Made by a program: the position numbers and the translations under genes. Below the pieces are notes generated by a model. The model saw nothing but the letters and a program-made list of their open reading frames with translations. It was not told where the DNA came from and did not search any database. Below, piece after piece: positions 52,811 through 61,871 of a DNA stretch of 64,000 nt. The DNA comes from Armatimonadota bacterium (GTDB lineage: Bacteria; Armatimonadota; Zipacnadia; Zipacnadales; UBA11051). The stretch is taken from NCBI GenBank assembly GCA_013178155.1, contig JABLXH010000040.1:1-64000 (forward strand). Reading direction: 5' to 3'. Within the stretch, counting starts at the first letter, position 1. Each line of letters begins with the position of its first letter.

Positions 52811-54202
52811 TCAGACCAGCTTTCGCTCCCAGTACTCGCACACCAGCTCCGTCTTGCGCGCCGCGATGCCGGTGTACTGGGCCGGGTCGCGCAGGACCGC
52901 AAGCTGCTCTTCCGTGAACTGCGCCAGGTAGGGCTGCAGTTCCTGATCGGCGAAGAGCACCTCGCCCAGGGGCCGGCCAGTCTGTTGCGCCTGGAGAGTC
53001 AGCTTCCGCACGGCCTCGTGGGCATCGGGATGGCCGTGGGCGGCCAGCAGGATGTAGGCCGGTTCGGCGGCGATCATCCCCTGGGTCAGGGCGAAGTTGG
53101 CGGCCATGCGCTCCTTGTCCGTCACCAGACGGCTCATGATCCGGTGCAGGCGGCGCGTAGTGGAGACCAGGCCCACAATGACCTCCGGGATGAAACGCGC
53201 CGAGGCGGAGTTGGTCAGGTCGCGCTGGTGCTCCGAGATCTGGTCCATATAGACCGTTATCATGCGCGGCATGAAGGCCTTCCACATGCTCTTCACGTTC
53301 TCGAAGTTCCAGGGATTGCGCTTGTGCGGCATGGTTGACGAACCAACCTGCTGGGCCTCGAAGGCCTCCCCCACCTCGCCGATCTCCGTCCGCTGCAAGT
53401 TACGCATGTCGTCGGCCAGGTTCGCCAGAACCCCGAAAGCCGAGATGAGTGCGTGGACGTAGTCCGTTACGTACTCGGCCTCGACGATCTGGGTGGAGTG
53501 CAGAGAAGGCTTGAGGTCCAGCTCGGCCAGCACCTCGGTCTCAAAGCCCACCGGATCGTCAAAGAACAGCCCCGAGGCGTTGTAAGCCCCGACAGCGCCG
53601 CTGATCTTGCCGCGCATGTCCTCCGCTGCCTGTCTCAGACGCTCGATGCGCGTCCCCAGGCGGCTTACGTACTCGGCAATGGCAAAGCCGAAGGTCACAG
53701 GCACCGCGTGTTGGCCGTGGGTCCGGCCGATCTGCAGGGTGTCTTTCTCACGCCGCGCCAGGTCAATGAGCACGCGCTGCAACTCGATGAGCTGCGGCAC
53801 GATGACCCTCAGGGCGGCCTGCTTCAAGCGCCAGGCCGTGGCCGTGTCCACCACGTCGAAGCTGGTCAGAGTGAAGTGGACATAAGGCCGCGCTGCCTCG
53901 CTCACCCGACGCTGGATGCAGTTCACCAGCGCGCGGATGTTGTGTTGGATGCGCGCTTCCTCGGCGGCCACTTCCTCGGGAGTGATCTGCTCCACCGCGG
54001 CGGCCACCTCGTCAGCGACTGCCTGTGAGCAGATGCCCCGACGAGCCAGCACCCGGGTGGCGGCGGCTTCCACCATCGCCTCCGAAGCGACTCGCCCTCG
54101 TTCGGTCACATACGGGTCGAGAACCTCCTGCAGCGCCCTATCCTGTCCGTAGTAGCGGAAGTCCAGGGGGGAGACACTGTCGAATAGGCTACGTTCAGAC
54201 AT
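52811..54202 (-). CDS. purB: adenylosuccinate lyase
   Basis: A 463-residue fumarase/aspartase-superfamily lyase. The signature SSTMPHKRNPWNFENV is conserved, QIGRTHGQHAVPVTFGFA contains the catalytic His region, and the C-terminal helices end in AARKTELVCEYWERKLV. PurB splits SAICAR and adenylosuccinate in purine synthesis. It lies 20 bp after a large secreted glycosidase gene, an odd neighbour, and before the FGGY kinase. Confidence 0.93.
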   Translation of the reverse strand: MSERSLFDSVSPLDFRYYGQDRALQEVLDPYVTERGRVASEAMVEAAATRVLARRGICSQAVADEVAAAVEQITPEEVAAEEARIQHNIRALVNCIQRRVSEAARPYVHFTLTSFDVVDTATAWRLKQAALRVIVPQLIELQRVLIDLARREKDTLQIGRTHGQHAVPVTFGFAIAEYVSRLGTRIERLRQAAEDMRGKISGAVGAYNASGLFFDDPVGFETEVLAELDLKPSLHSTQIVEAEYVTDYVHALISAFGVLANLADDMRNLQRTEIGEVGEAFEAQQVGSSTMPHKRNPWNFENVKSMWKAFMPRMITVYMDQISEHQRDLTNSASARFIPEVIVGLVSTTRRLHRIMSRLVTDKERMAANFALTQGMIAAEPAYILLAAHGHPDAHEAVRKLTLQAQQTGRPLGEVLFADQELQPYLAQFTEEQLAVLRDPAQYTGIAARKTELVCEYWERKLV

Positions 54203-54222
54203 CCTTGGTCACCTGGTCTGGG

Positions 54223-56913
54223 TCAGTTGGTCACACGAAGCATGGCGACACCCGACGGGTATGTCAGGGGCTGGGTCTGACGCTCTCGCTGCGCCTCGCC
54301 GGTGGGCAGAACGCGCGTAACAGTCACCTCCGGGCGCAACTGCGGGAGGCGGAAGGTCACCCCCGGCGTGTCACAGTAGAAGGTCCATACACCGCCCTCC
54401 ACCAGAAGCTCCCAGACACCGTTCACGAGGTGGACGGCCAGCACCTGCTTGCCATCCAGGTCCACAGTGGTGGGCGTCGCCGCAGGCTCACCGAGCGTCG
54501 TGACTGGAGGCTTGCCCAGGGCGGTCAGGGAGAAGGTCGTGCGCTCCGGATTGGTGTGGTGGAGCTGCTTCGTCTCGTCGGTGTTGGTGGCCGTGCTGGT
54601 CAGCTTGAGCACCCAGCGTGTCGAAGCGGCCACGGGTCTCCCGTCAAGGCTGACCCAGACCAGAGCGCCGATGGGAGTGGCCGTGGTCAGGCTGAGCTGG
54701 GGCGTCCGGGTCAGGCTCGCCTGTCGCAGCGAGCCCGCGATGACCTGCGCCTGAGGGGCGTCCACCAGCAGGAGCTCCGCGTCTACCAGCCGCCTGACCT
54801 GCCCGGTGTCGGACACGAAACGCCCCGTGTCCACCATCTCATTGCCAACGGGGGCATTGTGAAGCTGCGCCAGGGCGTCCAGGGCCACACGCAGTTGCTG
54901 CGCCGCGCCCAGTCTGCGGAAGACGTAGTTGCTGCGACGCATATCGCGGAAACCCAGACAGGTCTCGCCGTCCTCGCCAATGCCGATGGGCCGGTAGTCT
55001 TCATGGTGCTGAACGTCGGCCAGCAGGTAGCCCGGTGAGGCGGTCAGGCGATGCCTGCTTCCGGCAGGGAACATGGTGCCGCCAAAGGTGAAGTACTGAG
55101 TGCGCTCGGGAACGGTCGCCACGTCGTACCCGCTCAGTTGGTCCGGGGACTGGTCGCGCCGGTGGTCGAGAAGGTCGGAGGCTGGCCAGTTGCCGCAAAT
55201 GACCGTCCGGTCACCCTTGTAGGCCGACCCGCTGGTCCGTCCGGAGGCCAGTACCAGGTCCGGGGCCTTAGCCAGCTCCTGGTCAAAGAACAGGCTGGAG
55301 AGCTGGCTCACCCAACCCAGCTTGTAGACCTCCGTCGGGTACGGCTGGTGCGTGGGGTAGTGGGTATCCACTGCCGAGTAAGCCACCGCGACCTGCTGCT
55401 GTGCGGGAGCTACCTGCCGTTGCAGGAAGATCGAGGCTGCCATTCCGGCCAGACCCCAGCGCGCAGGGTCGCAGCGTACGTCGAAGAACTCCAGTTGCCG
55501 CTGCCCAGGCTTCACGTCGTAGGTGAACAGTATGAGCGCGTCGAGGTCCTGCAGCGCGCCGTAGACGGCGGCCTCAAGGAAGCCGGCGCCCCGGAACTTG
55601 TTCGGCCAGCAGTAGTTCCACTCACGCACCGCCAGCGGTTTGCCATAGACCCGGCTGGCACAGACACGCGGCACGAAGGACTCCAGGCGCGGGTCTGCCA
55701 GCGGGTTGACGTTTTCAAAGAACGCCGGAAGGTGCCATTCGTTGCCTCGCTGCCACGAAGGGTGGTCATAGTAGAAGTTGCAGCCGATGAAGTCCAGCTC
55801 CTCCGCCACGGAACGCAGGTCGGAGAGGTGCAGAAAGTCCGTCACCGCGGTGAGCGGCTGGTCCACGCCATGGCCGCGGAGGTAGTCCCGCATGGCCCGG
55901 AAGTACTGGCGGTGCAGGTCGGTCAGGAACAGACGCCGGTCCGCAACGCGGCCGGTCTGTCCGGCTTCCGGGTCCGCGTTGGGGGGCTGGTCAGCGCTCC
56001 CCTCGCCCGGACGCGCGGGATCCGGGAAAAGCTGCACTGTCCCCTGTTCCAGGGCCTCCCCGGGCAGCAGGCCACAGCGGCCGTCGGCATCGGTCCATGC
56101 CTCGGCCAGCGTGGGCGTGTCCCCGTACCTGCCGAGAAGCCACTCGTTCCACCGGCGCTGCAGCTCGTCGCGGTAAGGGGCAACCAGGTCACGCCAGTTC
56201 CTGGCGACCGCAAAGAAGCCATTCTCGTCGCACAGCTCGATGAGAGCCACCGTCGGGTCAGCCCCGTAGGACAGGCCGGTGTAAGGGTTGATGTGCTCCA
56301 CCAGGAACTTGCGGGCGTACTGCTGCTGCAGCAGGATGAGACGGCGGTCGAAGAAGGCATAGGGCTTTGCCCCGCGCCCCAAAGCTGCCGCGTTGGCGAC
56401 CTCCTCCGATTCGTAGAAGGTGCGGTAGTCAAGGAGGTCAAGGTATGCGTAGATGCCGCGTTTGCCCAGCTCGGCGATCCAGTAGTCCAGCAGCGCCAGC
56501 TTGTCGTCGGCGAGGCGCTGCGCCGTGCCGGCGCTCTCAGCCGGTAGCAATCCCTCCACATCGTCCAGATGGTGGAAGCGAACCAGGTTGAAGCCGGCCC
56601 GCTCGATGGCGGCGATAGCCCGGTCCACCACTGGCCTGGGTGCAAACACCGAGCCTTTGGCTACGTTGATGCCCCAAAACCGTGCGCGAGTTCCGTCCTC
56701 GAAATAGAAGTGCCCATCAGTCCCGGCAAACACTCTCCCGTGCGATCCGGTGGGACGGTCGTGAAGAGCGCTGAAATCGGCCAGCGAGCTGTCCGGGAAG
56801 TCGGTGGCGTTGGGGTCCAGACACAGGGCGGAGGGGGGGGCAGCCGGCTGCGCCGCGAGCGGCATCGCGACCACGGCCAAGAGCACGACGACAGAAAGCA
56901 GGACACGCGACAT
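54223..56913 (-). CDS. large secreted clan-A glycoside hydrolase-like protein
   Basis: About 896 residues. Residues 1-23 are a signal peptide (VLLSVVVLLAVVAMPLAAQPAA). The next 450 residues look like a (beta/alpha)8 glycosidase of clan GH-A: FWGINVAKGSVFA, GFNLVRFHHLDDVEG, probable acid/base Glu in ALIELCDENGFFA, and probable nucleophile Glu in LAVREWNYCWPN. The C-terminal half is beta-rich. It probably degrades a polysaccharide outside the cell. ATG 56913 is chosen; a TTG six bases earlier overlaps the upstream stop. It directly follows a polysaccharide deacetylase gene. Confidence 0.78.
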   Translation of the reverse strand: MSRVLLSVVVLLAVVAMPLAAQPAAPPSALCLDPNATDFPDSSLADFSALHDRPTGSHGRVFAGTDGHFYFEDGTRARFWGINVAKGSVFAPRPVVDRAIAAIERAGFNLVRFHHLDDVEGLLPAESAGTAQRLADDKLALLDYWIAELGKRGIYAYLDLLDYRTFYESEEVANAAALGRGAKPYAFFDRRLILLQQQYARKFLVEHINPYTGLSYGADPTVALIELCDENGFFAVARNWRDLVAPYRDELQRRWNEWLLGRYGDTPTLAEAWTDADGRCGLLPGEALEQGTVQLFPDPARPGEGSADQPPNADPEAGQTGRVADRRLFLTDLHRQYFRAMRDYLRGHGVDQPLTAVTDFLHLSDLRSVAEELDFIGCNFYYDHPSWQRGNEWHLPAFFENVNPLADPRLESFVPRVCASRVYGKPLAVREWNYCWPNKFRGAGFLEAAVYGALQDLDALILFTYDVKPGQRQLEFFDVRCDPARWGLAGMAASIFLQRQVAPAQQQVAVAYSAVDTHYPTHQPYPTEVYKLGWVSQLSSLFFDQELAKAPDLVLASGRTSGSAYKGDRTVICGNWPASDLLDHRRDQSPDQLSGYDVATVPERTQYFTFGGTMFPAGSRHRLTASPGYLLADVQHHEDYRPIGIGEDGETCLGFRDMRRSNYVFRRLGAAQQLRVALDALAQLHNAPVGNEMVDTGRFVSDTGQVRRLVDAELLLVDAPQAQVIAGSLRQASLTRTPQLSLTTATPIGALVWVSLDGRPVAASTRWVLKLTSTATNTDETKQLHHTNPERTTFSLTALGKPPVTTLGEPAATPTTVDLDGKQVLAVHLVNGVWELLVEGGVWTFYCDTPGVTFRLPQLRPEVTVTRVLPTGEAQRERQTQPLTYPSGVAMLRVTN

Positions 56914-56915
56914 AC

Positions 56916-58835
56916 TCAAAGCACCCAGTCCGGAGGGTAGAAAACAGTCGGTTCGGGGCGGAAAACCCGGTGCTCACTGAGGGCGGAGATGGTGTCCATG
57001 CGCAGGCCGCGCTCAACCAGGGCGGGCAGCAGTAGGGGCAGCACCTCGCGCGTCTCATCGTAGCCGTTGTGCAGCAAAACGATGCCATTGGTCCCTATGT
57101 TGTTCAGCATCTTAGGCAGGATCTCTGGCCCCGTCTCGCCGGCGTACCCAGAGATGTTCTCGGTCCAGAAGACCGCCGTGAAGCCGGTGGCTCGCACGGC
57201 TGCCTGCACCTGACTGTCATACTTGCCACCCGGAGGACGAAAGAGCGTGACGAACTGCCCGCAGGCGCGTCGCAGCATCAGTCGGCTCATCACCAGTTCG
57301 CGCTCGACGGCCAGCAAACTCAGCTCCCGCTGATTGGCATGGGTGTAGGAGTGGCTGCCGATCTCATGTCCGCGTCGCACTATCTCCCGGGTGAGTTCGG
57401 GGTACATCTCCGCCTGCCGCCCCACCAGAAAGAAGGTGGCCTTGGCCCCATACTGATCTAGCAGGTCCAGTATCCAGGGGGTGAGCACCGGGTGTGGCCC
57501 GTCATCGAAGGTCAGAGCCACGTGGTTCCCGGGCACCAGCGTGTGGACTTCGCAAGGGACCTTTCTTTGCGTCAGGCCAAGCTTGTCGTAGGCAAGCGCC
57601 AGATCGGCGCGAGTGCCCGCAAGGCTGGGTCCGTAGGAGAAGGCATACTCAAAGGCATCCACCGCCTCGGGCAAGCGACCTGTCGCTTCCAGGGCGTGGC
57701 CCACTAGCTGGGCCCGCAGCAGGGGCTCGGCGCGCAGGCATACCAGCGAGGACAGCAGGTCCGCCACTTCCTGCCGGGTGCGGTCCTCCTCCGCCGCCAG
57801 GGTCCGTTGACCATTGCTCACGTTCACGATCACTGTCGCCCACCGCGTGAGCGCGCCGTCGGCGCCATAGCCGTCCACGCGGATCTCACGCAATCCCTCC
57901 TGGCAACCAGTTGTATCTACCCAGACGCGGAAAGGAACCGCGTTGGTCATGCCCACGAACTGCCCGTCAACCAGCACCGCTATGTACTGGATCTGCGCCT
58001 CTGGCGCCGCCTCAACGCCCACTTCGACGCGACCGCTGACCTGCTCACCAGGTCGTGGCCACAGTATACGGAACTGGGGGTCGCCGTGGCTCAAGCCCGA
58101 GTCCAGCGCGGCGGGCGCCAGACCCCCGGCTCCGCCGCGAGCCAGCAGCCGACGCTCAAGCTCATCCCGTCCATGGTCGCGATAGTACTGACACGAGGGC
58201 GCGAACAGGGGCGACTCCGCCACCACGCCAATGCCGTCCCCGTCATCGTGGCGTACGGGGGTGGCCAGAAGCTCCAGCACCTCGCCGGGCTTGCCCCGGG
58301 CCAGAGCGGCAGCCGCCAGGGCCTGGCGCGCCAACTCGTCCTGAGGGTCCTCCTGAAGTGCCTGGTGCGCCAATGTCTCAGCCTGCGTGTACTTACCCAC
58401 AGCGCAGGCGATATGGGCTGCCGACGCCCGTACGGACCCCGGTTCGGGCACATCGGTGGTCAGGGCCTGTTCGTAGTCGGCCCAGGCGGCCTCAAGGTCT
58501 CCTCGCAGGTAGTGCGCCGAACCGCGGCCGCAGAGTGCGGCGCCCAGGCCAGCGTCCAGGCCCAACGCATGGGTGAAGCTGGCGATGGCTGCCTCCCCAA
58601 ACCCGGCCAACAGGAGGGCGGTTCCCTCTCCGGCTGCAGCTACGGCGCACTCCGCGTCCGCCGCAGCGGCCTCGCGGAAGGCTTGGGCGGCCTCGGTCCA
58701 GCGTGCACCGACCAGGTACCGGCACCCATCCCGCAGACGGTCGGTGACCACGGAGGCCTGTCCGGTGGCGGCCACCAGCACAAGCATGCCTGTGGCCGAC
58801 CAGCATAGAAGGGTACGGCGGCGCAATGACGTCAA
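56916..58835 (-). CDS. TPR-polysaccharide deacetylase fusion, secreted
   Basis: A 639-residue protein. After a signal-like N-terminus, TPR-like helices occupy residues 30-190. A beta-sandwich (VSGRVEVGVEAAPEAQIQYIAVLVDGQFVG) spans about 265-340, with more TPR after it. Residues 430-600 are a NodB deacetylase: TFDDGPH (metal Asp), SHSYTH (metal His), RPPGGKYD and the FWTENISGY and LLHNGYDET ends. It removes acetyl groups from GlcNAc-type polymers. TTG 58835 overlaps the birA stop as TTGA and has GGAGG 6 nt upstream. Confidence 0.87.
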   Translation of the reverse strand: MTSLRRRTLLCWSATGMLVLVAATGQASVVTDRLRDGCRYLVGARWTEAAQAFREAAAADAECAVAAAGEGTALLLAGFGEAAIASFTHALGLDAGLGAALCGRGSAHYLRGDLEAAWADYEQALTTDVPEPGSVRASAAHIACAVGKYTQAETLAHQALQEDPQDELARQALAAAALARGKPGEVLELLATPVRHDDGDGIGVVAESPLFAPSCQYYRDHGRDELERRLLARGGAGGLAPAALDSGLSHGDPQFRILWPRPGEQVSGRVEVGVEAAPEAQIQYIAVLVDGQFVGMTNAVPFRVWVDTTGCQEGLREIRVDGYGADGALTRWATVIVNVSNGQRTLAAEEDRTRQEVADLLSSLVCLRAEPLLRAQLVGHALEATGRLPEAVDAFEYAFSYGPSLAGTRADLALAYDKLGLTQRKVPCEVHTLVPGNHVALTFDDGPHPVLTPWILDLLDQYGAKATFFLVGRQAEMYPELTREIVRRGHEIGSHSYTHANQRELSLLAVERELVMSRLMLRRACGQFVTLFRPPGGKYDSQVQAAVRATGFTAVFWTENISGYAGETGPEILPKMLNNIGTNGIVLLHNGYDETREVLPLLLPALVERGLRMDTISALSEHRVFRPEPTVFYPPDWVL

Positions 58836-59629
58836 GCGCTCCCTCCCGAGGGTGAAAGCCGCAGCGTGTGGGCCTCGGAACTCGCCAGCTCAATCAGGGC
58901 GCCATCAACGCACACGCTCAGCCGCCCCGTTGCCGACAATCCCACAACCCTTGCTCGCACTTCGCTACCGCGCACGGTAACTGTCACATCCTGGCCCATC
59001 GTCACGTCCAGAGCTTCCTGGGCGGCGACAACAGCCGCAGCGTCGCCTGCCAACAGGATACCATACCAGCGGTCCAACTGGTTGAGCAGCATGCACAGGG
59101 TTTCCTCTCGTCCCAGGGCCGTCCCTGTCGCCTCCTGAACGGTAGTCGCAGCCGCGGCCGGCAGGCCGAGTGCATCGCTCGTCCCCAGGAGATTGACCCC
59201 AATGCCAACAACGGCGTACTCAGGCAGTCTGGCTTCAACGAGAATGCCTGCCACCTTGCGTCCTGCCAGCAGCACGTCATTGGGCCATCTTGTTTGAAAC
59301 GGCGCGCCAACCAGGGCTTCCAGCCCCCGGGCCACGGAGACCCCGCAGACGCCGGTCAGTAGCTCCCACCGGGCCGATGGGAGAGAGGGTCGCAGCAGCA
59401 CCGTGAACAGCAGGCCAGCCCCTGCCGGACTGACCCACTCACAACCGCGCCGTCCCCGGCCAGCGGTCTGGTGATCGGCGATGACCACCGTTCCCTCGGG
59501 GTGGCCGGCGCGCGCCAGGTCAGCGGCGATATCATTGGTGGAGGTGATCTCCCTGAAGTGCAGTACTGGTCCGCGCAAACGCTCGCCCACAAGCCCAGCG
59601 GCGACTGCGGCGGTGTCGAGGCTGTTCAT
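58832..59629 (-). CDS. birA: biotin--[acetyl-CoA-carboxylase] ligase
   Basis: A 265-residue biotin protein ligase without an N-terminal DNA-binding domain. LHFREITSTNDIAADLARAGHPEGTVVIADHQTAGRGRRGCEWVSPAGAGLLFTVLL carries the biotinyl-AMP loop (GRGRRG), and RWPNDVLLAGRKVAGILVEA and VVGIGVNLLG are also typical. It attaches biotin to carboxylases. ATG 59629 has AGGA 6 nt upstream. Being without a wing helix domain, it probably does not regulate genes. Confidence 0.92.
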   Translation of the reverse strand: MNSLDTAAVAAGLVGERLRGPVLHFREITSTNDIAADLARAGHPEGTVVIADHQTAGRGRRGCEWVSPAGAGLLFTVLLRPSLPSARWELLTGVCGVSVARGLEALVGAPFQTRWPNDVLLAGRKVAGILVEARLPEYAVVGIGVNLLGTSDALGLPAAAATTVQEATGTALGREETLCMLLNQLDRWYGILLAGDAAAVVAAQEALDVTMGQDVTVTVRGSEVRARVVGLSATGRLSVCVDGALIELASSEAHTLRLSPSGGSA

Positions 59630-59661
59630 GTTTCGTCCTGGCGGGGATTGTCCAGCCGAGC

Positions 59662-60234
59662 TCAGGTGGTGAGTTTCCATTCCACCAGGTCGCAGATGAT
59701 GTGCCCGATGGCGATGTGGGCTTCCTGAACGCGGGGCGTGTCGTCACCAGGCACGCAGAGGCATATGTCGCACCGCGCTCGGAGGTCGCCGCCATGGCCG
59801 CCCGTCAGACCGACGACTGTGGCGCCCCGGGCCCGGGCTGCGTCGGCGGCCAGCAGGCAGTTGGCCGCATTGCCACTGGTGCTGAACACCACCAGCACAT
59901 CACCGGCCTTCAGGTGGGCCTCCACCTGCCGCGCGAACACCTGTTCATACCCGTAGTCATTGCCGATGGCAGTCAGGATGGAGGTGTCGGTGGTGAGCGC
60001 CAGGGCACGCCACGCCAGTCGCTCCCGACGGAAGCGCCCCACAAGCTCGCCCGCCAGGTGCTGGCAGTCGGCCGCACTGCCCCCGTTGCCGCAGAAGGCC
60101 ACCAGCCCTCCCGAACGCAGGGTTTCGGCTACCACTGTGGCCACTTCAGAGATTTCCGGGGCCAGGTCCATGGTTGCCTGCAGCAGCGTCGCGCTGGCGG
60201 CCAGTTGGCGCCGCACTTCATTTTGGATATCCAT
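59662..60234 (-). CDS. gmhA: phosphoheptose isomerase (GmhA-like SIS protein)
   Basis: A 190-residue SIS protein. VAFCGNGGSAADCQHLAGELVGRF, LTTDTSILTAIGNDYGYEQVFARQV, FSTSGNAANCLLAA, and VPGDDTPRVQEAHIAIGHIICDLVE match GmhA, which converts sedoheptulose-7-phosphate to heptose for LPS core or S-layer glycans. DiaA-like regulation of DnaA is less likely because the heptose-site residues are retained. No other heptose genes lie nearby. Confidence 0.88.
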   Translation of the reverse strand: MDIQNEVRRQLAASATLLQATMDLAPEISEVATVVAETLRSGGLVAFCGNGGSAADCQHLAGELVGRFRRERLAWRALALTTDTSILTAIGNDYGYEQVFARQVEAHLKAGDVLVVFSTSGNAANCLLAADAARARGATVVGLTGGHGGDLRARCDICLCVPGDDTPRVQEAHIAIGHIICDLVEWKLTT

Positions 60235-60246
60235 AGCACTTTCCGT

Positions 60247-61053
60247 CTATCTGTCCGGTGGCTCAGACTCTTCGCGCGGCTGCACGAAGACCTCGGTGAC
60301 CCAGTACTCCTCCTGCAGATTCGCCGCAATGCCCACGCCCATCAACTGAAAGTCCGGATAGAGGATGTTGGAGCGGTGCCCCGGGCTCTTCATGAGTCCT
60401 TGGTGGGAGTCATTGACCGCCATGTCGTTGAGACGGCACGAAAGCCCCCACCGCCGACAGATGTTCTCGGCGATGCAGCGCGGACGCACACCGAAAACGC
60501 GCATGTACCGGTCGGCGACGTTGCCCATGCCCTCGACCGGCGAATCATGCCCGTAGTACTGCAGGTCGCGCATCTCCTCACTGTGCTGCCTGGCGATGCG
60601 TCCAATGACCACGTCCGGCAGAAGCAGGCGCAGCTTATGGAGTCGGCGTTCCCGGTTGATCAGGAAAGCGAGATTGGCTTCCTGGGCAATGATCACCTTC
60701 CTCAACGCTTGTTGTTCCTCGCTGGCACCAGGCGGGCAATCGCCCACCGACGCCGCCTGTACCGCCATGTAGCACTGTCGGGCGAGCTCGTCCTCTCCGC
60801 GGAGCTGGTGGATAACGGCGAAGCCCGCCTGGGGGTCGGTCCAGGTCGGGGCCAAGGCCATGGCGTCCCGCCAGGCTTTCTCGGCGCCGTCGACGTCTCC
60901 CTGCTGCCATCGGTCCCGGGCCAAGGTGGCCGCTTTGACGGCCGCAGCGGGGATGGACGGAGCGGCGACACCCGTGGCCCAGGAGAGCGACAGGCCGACG
61001 CTCCAGACGCCGGCAAACGCGGCGGTCAGGATCCACCGCCTGCTCAGGCGCAG
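60247..61053 (-). CDS. secreted CAP-domain protein, probable CTG start
   Basis: About 268 residues. Residues 1-30 look like a signal peptide (RLSRRWILTAAFAGVWSVGLSLSWATGVAA), then a helical stretch and the CAP domain: INRERRLHKLRLL, HSEEMRDLQYYGHDSP, IAENICRRWG, NDSHQGLMKSPGHRSNILYPDFQLMGVGIA. No ATG, GTG or TTG lies in frame close before the signal peptide; GGGAGG stands 8 nt before a CTG at 61053, which I take as the start. In-frame GTGs at 61224 and 61263 would add a meaningless tail. Confidence 0.75.
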   Translation of the reverse strand: MRLSRRWILTAAFAGVWSVGLSLSWATGVAAPSIPAAAVKAATLARDRWQQGDVDGAEKAWRDAMALAPTWTDPQAGFAVIHQLRGEDELARQCYMAVQAASVGDCPPGASEEQQALRKVIIAQEANLAFLINRERRLHKLRLLLPDVVIGRIARQHSEEMRDLQYYGHDSPVEGMGNVADRYMRVFGVRPRCIAENICRRWGLSCRLNDMAVNDSHQGLMKSPGHRSNILYPDFQLMGVGIAANLQEEYWVTEVFVQPREESEPPDR

Positions 61054-61871
61054 AAGCCATGCCTCCCTTCGGCAGCCAGCAGTGCCGCCCCCAGGGCGCC
61101 TGTCATCTGCGGCGCCCCTGGTCGCAACAGAGCTACGCCAAGAGCCGCGGCCAGAGCCGTGGCCACTGGGTCGTTCAATGCTACGCCGCCCGTGAAGGCC
61201 ACGGGTGGCTGTAAGCCGAGTCGCCACACCAGCGCCGCCACCCGCTGGGCGACGGCGGCACACAGGCCAGCAGCCACGTCCGCAGGCGGCGTCCCCTGGG
61301 CCAGCAGACCCACAACCTCACTCTCCGCGAAAACAGTGCACGTGCTGCTGATCTGAGCGGGACACCCGGAGTGCTCCGCCAGCTCAACGAAGCCCGCGAG
61401 GTCAGTGCCGAGCGCTGCTGCCATGACCTCCAGGAAACGCCCGGTACCCGCCGCGCAGCGGTCGTTCATCTCGAAGTCCAGCACTCGTCCCCCCTGGTCC
61501 AGGACAATGGCCTTGCTGTCCTGGCCGCCCACATCCACCACCGTACGCACTTGCGGCAGTAAGTGATGTACCCCACGAGCATGACAGGTAATCTCAGTAA
61601 TTCTTCCAGAAATGAGACTGACTGCGCCCCGCCCGTACCCAGTGCCGACCACGGTGGTCACATCATCCGGCTGGAGACCCGCCTGGGCCAGGGCTTCGCG
61701 CAGTGCCCTTTCCCCGGCTTCTTCGGGGTTCGTCGTCCCGGTCACCAGAGCCTGACCAAGGACGCGCAACGAGGATACGGCAAGCACCACCGCTTTGGCG
61801 GTCAGGGAGCCGATGTCCAGACCGCAGACGATTGCGTCCCGGTCCGGTTTCACCGCAGGAAGCAAAGCCAT
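61044..61871 (-). CDS. BadF/BadG/BcrA-type ATPase, acyl-CoA dehydratase activase-like
   Basis: A 275-residue ASKHA-fold ATPase. CGLDIGSLTAKAVVL, TVVGTGYGRGAVSLISGRITEITCHARGVHHL, TVVDVGGQDSKAI, MNDRCAAGTGRFLEVMA and SSTCTVFAESEVVGLLAQG are the family motifs; the Cys pair near NDRCAAG holds an Fe-S cluster between two subunits. Such activators power 2-hydroxyacyl-CoA or benzoyl-CoA type reductases. No dehydratase subunit genes are visible, so it is an orphan here. ATG 61871 overlaps the transporter gene by 22 bp. Confidence 0.85.
   Translation of the reverse strand: MALLPAVKPDRDAIVCGLDIGSLTAKAVVLAVSSLRVLGQALVTGTTNPEEAGERALREALAQAGLQPDDVTTVVGTGYGRGAVSLISGRITEITCHARGVHHLLPQVRTVVDVGGQDSKAIVLDQGGRVLDFEMNDRCAAGTGRFLEVMAAALGTDLAGFVELAEHSGCPAQISSTCTVFAESEVVGLLAQGTPPADVAAGLCAAVAQRVAALVWRLGLQPPVAFTGGVALNDPVATALAAALGVALLRPGAPQMTGALGAALLAAEGRHGFCA

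Noticed and set aside
60635-61060. 141-codon minus-strand frame starting ATG next to GGGAGG
   Set aside because: Its sequence is low complexity and out of frame with the CAP domain, which is the real protein.
59701-61356. Plus-strand frame of 551 codons
   Set aside because: Antisense to GmhA, CAP and activase genes; codon shadow.
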